Assembly: GCA_003563255.1 (NCBI GenBank)
Contig: PWSL01000181.1
Coordinates: 1 to 12,725 of the forward strand
Direction of reading: 5' to 3'
Source of the DNA: Desulfonatronospira sp.
GTDB lineage: Bacteria; Desulfobacterota; Desulfovibrionia; Desulfovibrionales; Desulfonatronovibrionaceae
Length of the DNA: 12,725 nucleotides
The translations under genes were made by a program, and so were the position numbers. Below are positions 6,175 to 12,725 of this stretch, in pieces; positions within the stretch are counted from its first letter, which is position 1; each line of letters starts with the position of its first letter. Below the pieces are notes generated by a model that was not told the origin of the DNA, did not search any database, and saw nothing but the letters and a program-made list of their open reading frames with translations.

Positions 6175-7468
6175 TTGGCCGGAAATCCCAGTAGCTGACG
6201 TATGTAATATTTTCCTTGGCGGCACTCCTAAAAGATCTGAGCCCACCTATTGGGGCGGGTCCATCAAATGGGCAAGTGCAAAGGATGTTGCTAATTGCCG
6301 AACTCGCTATCTGACGTTTACAGAGGAAACGATTACCCAAAAGGGGCTTGATAATTCAGCGGCTAAGCTCCTAGACAAAAATACTATTGTAATCACAGCA
6401 CGGGGGACAGTTGGGGCATTATGCATGCTTGGTGAGCCGATGTCGTTCAATCAGACATGTTATGGCCTTGTGGGTCTACCTGGGACAAGCTCTCATTATC
6501 TCTATTATGCGTTGAAGGCCGCGATAGCACAAATACGCTCGATCTCCTACGGCACTGTGTTTGACACAATTACCATGAAGTCATTCACAAACCTTATGGT
6601 ACCGCTGCCAAGTAGAGATCAACAGTTAGCCATTTCACACATCCTCGGCTCCCTGGACGACAAAATAGAGCTCAACCGCCGGATGAACAAGACCCTGGAA
6701 TCCATGGCCCGGGCCATATTCAAGTCATGGTTCGTGGATTTTGATCCGGTTCGCGCCAAGGCTGAGGGTCGGGATACAGGCCTGCCTGAGGAGATTGCAG
6801 AGCTTTTTCCCGATAGTTTTGAGGATTCGGAGCTGGGGGAGATTCCTGCTGGATGGGAATCACGTTCATTATATGAGTCTGCAAAATACATAAATGGTGC
6901 CGCATATCGCAACTCCCATTTTACTGATGAAGAAGGCGCATTGCCCGTTGTCAAAATCGCCGAACTGAAAAACGGGGTTACAGGCCAGACCAAGTTCACG
7001 AAGACAGAACTGGACGACAAATACAGGATCAGCGATGGTGAAATCTTGTTATCCTGGTCGGGTAATCCTGATACCTCTATTGGGACCTTTGTCTGGTGTG
7101 GAGGACCAGCCTGGTTGAACCAACACATATTCCGTGTTCTTCCATATCAGGCAATCGAAAAGCACTTTGTATTTTACCTGTTAAAATATCTGCGTCCTGT
7201 CTTTGCTGAAATAGCGAGGGATAAGCAGACCACTGGTCTCGGCCACTTTACTGTTCGCGATATGAAGCAGCTCATAGTCGTACATCCACCTAAAAAACTC
7301 CTTGTCACATTTAATGATTTCGTAGGACCTATTTTTGATCAATCTTATGGCAATCTTTTTGAATCAAACACTCTCGCTTCCCTCGGCTATACCCTCCTTC
7401 CCAGACTCATTTCCGGCGAACTGCGTGTCCCGGATGCCGAGAAGTTTGTTGAGGAGGCTGGGGTATGA
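6164..7468 (+). CDS. hsdS: Type I restriction-modification specificity subunit
   Basis: HsdS reads the split DNA target and anchors HsdM and HsdR. This 434-residue protein has the expected two-fold layout. Target recognition domain 1 is at about 1-150, including the typical IKWASAKDV and the closing [14 protein letters not shown]. The central conserved helix is at about 160-200 ([37 protein letters not shown]). A hinge, [10 protein letters not shown], follows at 223-232. Recognition domain 2 is at about 233-375, and the distal helix (385-420) ends with [12 protein letters not shown]. The two recognition domains differ in sequence, so the two half-sites should differ; the target itself cannot be read from sequence. 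The gene overlaps hsdM by 11 bases and the next gene by four (ATGA). Both domains look complete, with no sign of phase-variable tracts or duplicated segments. Confidence 0.94.
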   Translation: MGSDWPEIPVADVCNIFLGGTPKRSEPTYWGGSIKWASAKDVANCRTRYLTFTEETITQKGLDNSAAKLLDKNTIVITARGTVGALCMLGEPMSFNQTCYGLVGLPGTSSHYLYYALKAAIAQIRSISYGTVFDTITMKSFTNLMVPLPSRDQQLAISHILGSLDDKIELNRRMNKTLESMARAIFKSWFVDFDPVRAKAEGRDTGLPEEIAELFPDSFEDSELGEIPAGWESRSLYESAKYINGAAYRNSHFTDEEGALPVVKIAELKNGVTGQTKFTKTELDDKYRISDGEILLSWSGNPDTSIGTFVWCGGPAWLNQHIFRVLPYQAIEKHFVFYLLKYLRPVFAEIARDKQTTGLGHFTVRDMKQLIVVHPPKKLLVTFNDFVGPIFDQSYGNLFESNTLASLGYTLLPRLISGELRVPDAEKFVEEAGV

Positions 7469-9744
7469 GGATCACTTCCTTAAAGTCGTTAAGCGGGTGT
7501 GGGGTTTTTCATGATTTCTCCTGGCCATCTGACCTTCCTGGATTTGGCCGGTACAACATTATTTACGGCTGGAACGGAACGGGCAAAACGACTTTGAGCC
7601 GGATATTCAGGGCCTTGGAACAAAGAATAACGCCAGCCATAGGTAAAACTACCGTCTGCATTGACGAAACCGATTTCTCTTGTTCGGAGTTCCCCCAGGC
7701 GAGGATTCCTATCCGCGTTTTTAACCGGGATTTTGTGAACGAAAGTATCTTTCCCTTAGAAGGCGGCAATGTTCCGCCTATATATGTGATAGGGCCGGAA
7801 AGCGCAAATAAGCAGAAGGAAGTGGAAAAGCTGAAAGAGAAACGAGGTGATGCAGAATCTGATGTCAACTCCGCCAAAACGAAGCGCCAGGAAGCAGAAA
7901 GGGCTCTTGATCGCTACTCTCAGGATCGCGCGCGGGTAATAAAAGACACGTTACGGTCATCAGGCCAGAATCCCTACAACAATTATAACAAGTCCGATTT
8001 CCATGATAGAGCCTTGAAGATGCTTTCTGATAAAGATGCCGCTAACCATCTTTTAAGTGATACTGACCGGGAAAACCTTCTCGCCCAACACCAAGCAACT
8101 CTGAAGCCGAAGCTGTCGGAGTGTAAATATCAGATGCCGGATTTACAGGAACTGGCAAGTATCACGTCTAACCTCCTTGCAAAGACAGTGTTATCGGAGA
8201 CCATTGAATCGCTTAAAAATGATCACAATCTCAACGACTGGATCCGTCAAGGGCTTGGATTACACAAGGAAAGGCAAGCAGATATATGCTTATTTTGCGA
8301 GCAGCCACTACCGGAAGGCCGAGTTGCTGCACTGGAAGCGCACTTTAGTGCTGAATATGAACATTTTGTGAAAGCACTTAATGAGTATATTAGCAGCCTA
8401 AAGGCGATGCTGGAGAAGATATCCGAACTGAAGCTACCTAATAAGGCCGAACTTTACGATGACATGGCTGCTGAATATGAGTCTGCAGAGCAATCTCTCC
8501 AACAGGAATTTAACAAAATCCGTTCGTTCTTGGAGGCGCTTATTGACGCCTTTGAGAATAAGAAAACGAAAGTTTTTGACAAGCTCCACCTGGAGATAAC
8601 CATACCAGAAACCAAAGCGGAACTCCCTGAACGACTGAATGAAGTCATTCGCAAACACAATAAAGCCTCGGACGAATTTCAGGACCGCGTGTCCTCTGCC
8701 CGTGATAGACTTGCTTTGAATCTTATTGCAGCAGATATTGATGAATTCTCCCGGCTATGTGAAGAGGTCCAGCAAGCGTCAAACGAAAAAAAACAGGCAG
8801 ATAAAAAAGTGGAGGCACTTAACTCTAAAGTTACAGAGATTGAGAAGACAATAATTGAACATCGCCAACCTGCGGAAGAATTGAATAAAGACCTACGAAA
8901 ATATCTTGGTCATAATGAACTCCAGTTAAAGGTGGAGAAAACCGGATACAAGATTATAAGAAATGACGAACCCGCTGAAGATATAAGCGAGGGTGAAATT
9001 ACCGCTATTTCCTTGCTATATTTCTTAAAAACATTGCGGGACAGAAGTTTTGACTTAGAAAATGGAGTTGTTGTGCTCGATGATCCGGTTTCCAGCCTGG
9101 ACGCCAATGCTTTATATTATGCATTCGGGTTCATGAGAGAATATACAGCAGAAGCTGGACAACTTTTTATACTTACCCACAACTTCGCCTTCTTTCAACA
9201 GGTCCAGAATTGGTTCAATTATTTCAAGGGGCGAAAACAACCAAATACCAGCCAGAAGTCTACCCGTTTTTATATGACGGATTGCACAAATAAGGGCAAC
9301 AAACGCTGCTCCAAGCTAACTGCCCTTGACCCACTATTGGAACAATACAACTCTGAATATCATTATTTGTTTGCTCGCATTTATAGAAAAGTTCAGGATA
9401 ATTCTAAAAAAAACCTTGAAGAATATTATATATTCCCAAACATGGCCAGGCGCGTTTTGGAGACCTTCCTATCCTTTCGGTGCCCTCAAATTAAAGGAGG
9501 TCTTAGGAGCAAACTTCATGCAAATGAATTTGATCAATCCAAGAAAACACGGATTCTTCGCTTCGTACACACCCACTCCCATAGCGGTGCTATTGGAGAA
9601 CCGGAACATGACATGTCGATTTTAAGTGAAACAAATAGTGTGCTGAACGATTTACTTGATTTCATGAAATATCAAGATGAGAAACATTTTTTGGCAATGG
9701 AACAACTTGTAAAGAGTACTTATGGTGGTGAGGAGGGGGAATGA
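7465..9744 (+). CDS. rloC: RloC-like anticodon nuclease: AAA/ABC-type ATPase with zinc hook
   Basis: This 759-residue protein is built like an SMC/Rad50 ATPase joined to a tRNase. Walker A is [10 protein letters not shown] (35-44) and [10 protein letters not shown] (85-94) follows, as in PrrC/RloC proteins. A charged coiled coil (about 115-165 and 290-480) flanks CLFC (275-278), a CxxC zinc-hook candidate. The ABC signature is ISEGE (507-511), Walker [13 protein letters not shown] (535-546) and the H-loop THN (571-573). The C-terminal region carries R662-x3-E666, then a His cluster (H702, H704, H706). This resembles the Arg-Glu-His anticodon-nuclease triad of PrrC (R320, E324, H356). PrrC is about 400 residues and lacks the hook, so RloC fits better. 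RloC excises the wobble nucleotide of tRNA; here it should be held silent by the restriction complex and released when phage disables it. ATGA overlaps join it to hsdS and hsdR. Confidence 0.85.
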   Translation: MRITSLKSLSGCGVFHDFSWPSDLPGFGRYNIIYGWNGTGKTTLSRIFRALEQRITPAIGKTTVCIDETDFSCSEFPQARIPIRVFNRDFVNESIFPLEGGNVPPIYVIGPESANKQKEVEKLKEKRGDAESDVNSAKTKRQEAERALDRYSQDRARVIKDTLRSSGQNPYNNYNKSDFHDRALKMLSDKDAANHLLSDTDRENLLAQHQATLKPKLSECKYQMPDLQELASITSNLLAKTVLSETIESLKNDHNLNDWIRQGLGLHKERQADICLFCEQPLPEGRVAALEAHFSAEYEHFVKALNEYISSLKAMLEKISELKLPNKAELYDDMAAEYESAEQSLQQEFNKIRSFLEALIDAFENKKTKVFDKLHLEITIPETKAELPERLNEVIRKHNKASDEFQDRVSSARDRLALNLIAADIDEFSRLCEEVQQASNEKKQADKKVEALNSKVTEIEKTIIEHRQPAEELNKDLRKYLGHNELQLKVEKTGYKIIRNDEPAEDISEGEITAISLLYFLKTLRDRSFDLENGVVVLDDPVSSLDANALYYAFGFMREYTAEAGQLFILTHNFAFFQQVQNWFNYFKGRKQPNTSQKSTRFYMTDCTNKGNKRCSKLTALDPLLEQYNSEYHYLFARIYRKVQDNSKKNLEEYYIFPNMARRVLETFLSFRCPQIKGGLRSKLHANEFDQSKKTRILRFVHTHSHSGAIGEPEHDMSILSETNSVLNDLLDFMKYQDEKHFLAMEQLVKSTYGGEEGE

Positions 9745-12725
9745 GTAATCCCGTTTTATCCGAAACCACCCTTGAACAAACCACCCTGGACTGGTTCTCC
9801 TCCCTTGGCTGGCAGACCGCCTTCGGCCCGGACATCAGCCCGGAAGGCCCGGCATGTGAGCGCGATTCCTATGATCAGGTTGTGCTTACAAAAAGACTCC
9901 GGGCTGTTTTAAAGGGCATCAATCCGACGATCCCGGAGGACTGCATTGAGGAGGCGATACGCAAAATCACCCGCTCGGAAACTCCGGGACTGATTGAAAG
10001 CAATCGCCGGTTGCATCGGATGCTTACCGACGGGGTGGATGTCGCATACATTAAAGAGGGCCGGGAGACTTATGACAAGGTCTGGCTCCTGGACCTGGAG
10101 GATCTGGAAAATAACGATTGGCTGGCTGTCAACCAGTTTACCGTGCTTCAAAATCGGAAAACCAGGCGGCCGGATATTGTTGTCTTTGTAAACGGCCTGC
10201 CTCTGGCTGTAATTGAGCTCAAAAATCCCGCTGATGAAAAGGCCACGCTTTACCATGCCTTCAATCAGATCCAGACCTATAAGGCGGACATCCCGGATTT
10301 GTTCAATTACAATGAACTGCTCATCATATCAGACGGACTCGAAGCCCGCGCCGGTACTTTAACAAGCGGCTGGGACCGGTTCATGCCCTGGAGAACCATT
10401 GATGGGAAAGAAGTGGCCCCCAGAGGTTCTGTGGAGCTGGAGGTTCTTCTCAAGGGGATTTTTAAAAAAAGCAGCTTTCTGGACCTGGCCTTAAATTTTA
10501 CGGTTTTTGATGACGACGGGATTTCCATAGCCAAAAAGGCGGCGGCCTATCACCAGTATCACGCGGTAAACAAGGCAATCGAGTGCACCCTGTCGGCCTG
10601 TGGCATAGAAACAGACCAGGGCCTGCTTTATGCCCGCTTCCCCAGACATGACGAGCACAACCCGTTTGCTGTGCATGAAGACCAGGTGGAGTACGGGCAG
10701 GGGTCACAACACTTCGGCGGCCGCCGCATAGGAGTGATCTGGCATACCCAGGGAAGCGGGAAAAGTCTTTTGATGGCCTTTTTTGCAGGAAAGGTCATCC
10801 GCCATCCGGCCATGCAGAACCCGACACTTGTCGTTATTACAGATCGCAATGACCTGGATGACCAACTTTTTGGGACCTTCTCTTCATGCCGGGATCTTAT
10901 CCGCCAGGTGCCGGTCCAGGCGGAGAACCGTGAACATCTGAAGGAACTGCTCAAGGTCCCGGCTGGCGGGGTGGTGTTCACCACTATTCAGAAATTTTTG
11001 CCGGAAAAAGGATATCAATATCCACAACTATCGTCACGCAGCAACATTGTTGTTATTGCCGATGAAGCCCACCGCAGCCAGTATGACTTTATAGACGGTT
11101 TTGCCAGGCATATGCACGACGCCCTGCCGAATGCGTCTTTTATAGGGTTTACGGGCACACCCATTGAGCGGGATGACCGCAGTACTCCGGCAGTGTTCGG
11201 AAATTATATTGATAAATATGATATTTTGCGGGCTGTAGAAGACGGGGCTACAGTCCCTATTTACTATGAGGGCCGGCTGGCCAGGATTGATCTCAGCGAA
11301 GAAGAAAGGCCCAAGATCGATCCCGAGTTTGAGGAGATTACAGAGGGGGAAGAAGAGTCAAAAAAACAGAGGCTTCGCACCAAGTGGGCCGCCCTGGAGG
11401 CCATGGTCGGGACCGAAAAACGCATAGCCCTGGTTGCAGAAGACTTGCTGAACCATTTTGAGGATCGTCTCCGGGTATTGGCGGGCAAAGCCATGGTAGT
11501 GTGCATGAGCCGCAGAATCTGCGTGGATATGTACAACGCTCTGATGAGGCTCAGGCCGCAGTGGCACAGTGAAGACGATGACAAAGGAGAAGTCAAAATT
11601 GTAATGTCAGGCTCGGCCTCCGATCAATCCGACTGGCAGCCCCACATCAGGAACAAGCAGCGGCGGGAGGCTTTGGCCAGAAGGTTCAAGGATCCGGAAG
11701 ATCCTCTGAAAATAGTCATTGTACGGGATATGTGGCTTACAGGATTTGACTGCCCGGCTCTGCATACAATGTATATCGACAAGCCCATGCGCGGACACGG
11801 TCTGATGCAGGCAATAGCAAGGGTGAACCGGGTATTCAAGGACAAGCCGGGGGGTCTGGTGGTGGACTATCTGGGCATAGCAGACCAGCTCAAGCAGGCC
11901 CTGAACGATTACACTGAAGCTGGGGGCAGAGGCGATGCGGCTATCCTTCAGGAGGAAGCGGTTAATATAATGCTGGAAAAATACCATGTGGTTGTTTCCA
12001 TGTTGCATGGTTTTGATTATTCCCCTTTCCTGGAGGAGTCATCCCAAAACAGGCTTTCCGGTATTGCCGCCGCCATGGAGCATATTCTGCAGCTGGAGGA
12101 CGGGAAAAGGCGTTTTTTGAGAGAGATGACAGCCTTATCAAAAGCCTTTGCCCTTGCAGTTCCTCATGATGAGGCCCTTAAAATCCGCGACAAGGTCGGT
12201 TTCTTCCAAGAGGTCCGTTCAGGTTTGGCAAAATCCACCGTAAATGGGGAGGGCAAGACTCCGGAGGAACTGGATTCCGCCATACGGCAGCTTGTGTCCC
12301 GGGCTGTGGCACCACAAGGCGTTGTAGACATATTTGCGGAAGCCGGTCTTAAAAAGCCGGATATTTCCATTCTCTCGGACGAATTCCTTTCGGAAGTAAA
12401 GCAGCTTCCGCACAGAAACCTTGCCGTGGAGATGCTGAACAAGCTCCTGAAAGATGAGATTAGGACCAAGTCCCAGAAAAATCTCGTCCAGGCCCGATCC
12501 TTTGCTGAAATGCTGGATAAAAGCATACGCAAGTATCAGAACAGGGCCATTGAAGCCGCCCAGGTGATAGAGGAATTGATAAAGCTGGCCCAGGAAATGC
12601 GCGAGGCTTATAAGCGCGGAGAAAATCTCGGCATGTCCGATGATGAAATAGCCTTCTACGACGCATTAGAGGTGAGCGACAGCGCGGTAAAGGTACTGGG
12701 GGATGAAACCTTGAAAACGATTGCC
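9741..12725 (+). CDS. hsdR: Type I restriction endonuclease / translocase subunit (3' end beyond window)
   Basis: HsdR cuts DNA after ATP-driven translocation when the HsdM-HsdS target is unmethylated. The frame from ATG 9741 is open to the window end: 995 residues and no stop. The N-terminal nuclease has the PD-ExK signature D145, E159-L-K161 (RRPDIVVF then AVIELKNP). The SF2 motor shows Walker A HTQGSGKS (335-342), [11 protein letters not shown], the DEAH box (D441-H444, [10 protein letters not shown]) and GFTGTP (469-474), followed by the second RecA-like domain ([22 protein letters not shown] segment) and a long helical C-terminus that binds HsdM/HsdS. Family members reach about 1000-1050 residues, so perhaps only the last few dozen are missing. 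The start codon overlaps the preceding stop (ATGA) with AGGAGG four bases upstream. All catalytic residues appear intact. Confidence 0.95.
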   Translation, partial: MSNPVLSETTLEQTTLDWFSSLGWQTAFGPDISPEGPACERDSYDQVVLTKRLRAVLKGINPTIPEDCIEEAIRKITRSETPGLIESNRRLHRMLTDGVDVAYIKEGRETYDKVWLLDLEDLENNDWLAVNQFTVLQNRKTRRPDIVVFVNGLPLAVIELKNPADEKATLYHAFNQIQTYKADIPDLFNYNELLIISDGLEARAGTLTSGWDRFMPWRTIDGKEVAPRGSVELEVLLKGIFKKSSFLDLALNFTVFDDDGISIAKKAAAYHQYHAVNKAIECTLSACGIETDQGLLYARFPRHDEHNPFAVHEDQVEYGQGSQHFGGRRIGVIWHTQGSGKSLLMAFFAGKVIRHPAMQNPTLVVITDRNDLDDQLFGTFSSCRDLIRQVPVQAENREHLKELLKVPAGGVVFTTIQKFLPEKGYQYPQLSSRSNIVVIADEAHRSQYDFIDGFARHMHDALPNASFIGFTGTPIERDDRSTPAVFGNYIDKYDILRAVEDGATVPIYYEGRLARIDLSEEERPKIDPEFEEITEGEEESKKQRLRTKWAALEAMVGTEKRIALVAEDLLNHFEDRLRVLAGKAMVVCMSRRICVDMYNALMRLRPQWHSEDDDKGEVKIVMSGSASDQSDWQPHIRNKQRREALARRFKDPEDPLKIVIVRDMWLTGFDCPALHTMYIDKPMRGHGLMQAIARVNRVFKDKPGGLVVDYLGIADQLKQALNDYTEAGGRGDAAILQEEAVNIMLEKYHVVVSMLHGFDYSPFLEESSQNRLSGIAAAMEHILQLEDGKRRFLREMTALSKAFALAVPHDEALKIRDKVGFFQEVRSGLAKSTVNGEGKTPEELDSAIRQLVSRAVAPQGVVDIFAEAGLKKPDISILSDEFLSEVKQLPHRNLAVEMLNKLLKDEIRTKSQKNLVQARSFAEMLDKSIRKYQNRAIEAAQVIEELIKLAQEMREAYKRGENLGMSDDEIAFYDALEVSDSAVKVLGDETLKTIA

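Noticed and set aside
10628..11596. Several minus-strand open frames opposite hsdR
   Set aside because: hsdR is continuous with all motifs intact; the antisense frames lack recognisable domains.

Overview
The window looks like a bacterial defence and accessory region. It has dense, same-strand, SD-led genes, ATG/GTG/TTG starts and translationally coupled overlaps. The organism cannot be named from the sequence. The style of the type I restriction genes and of the intergenic folds suggests a Gram-negative, possibly anaerobic, environmental bacterium (for example Desulfobacterota), but this is only a guess. All convincing genes are on the + strand.

Part A (1-4623) is AT-rich and made of unrelated small modules. 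It starts with the decayed 5' end of a metallo-beta-lactamase/beta-CASP-like nuclease gene (1-1089), readable intact only from about 130. A small HEPN-type protein follows (1082-1516, TTG start, RNxxxH motif), overlapping it by 8 bases. Next are a PD-(D/E)XK nuclease with a PUA/EVE-like C-terminal domain (1677-2699) and a TIR-like protein with a long helical, HEAT-like C-terminal half (2958-4532). Behind each of these last three genes lies a fold that resembles an integron attC site (1530-1658, 2694-2768, 4538-4599). Each has an RYYYAAC-like box at or just after the stop codon, an imperfect hairpin whose unpaired single bases all fall in the left half, and a GTT core shortly before the next gene. 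I read this as a probable cassette array carrying defence-type genes. No integron integrase is visible here, so this is inference. Between the second attC-like site and the TIR gene is a 144-base nested palindrome (2786-2929) that can fold as a three-way junction.

Part B (4624-12725) is a GC-richer, tightly coupled operon: hsdM, hsdS, an AAA ATPase/anticodon nuclease of the RloC type, and hsdR (open at the window end). The order methylase, specificity, tRNase, restriction is that of the E. coli prr locus (prrA-prrB-prrC-prrD), with the larger zinc-hook RloC-type protein in the PrrC slot. The expected logic is two-layered. The type I enzyme cuts unmodified foreign DNA, and if a phage disables it the tRNase is released to cut host tRNA and abort the infection.

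Together the window is a defence island: mobile-looking single-gene modules (HEPN, nuclease-PUA, TIR) next to a complete restriction plus tRNase back-up locus.
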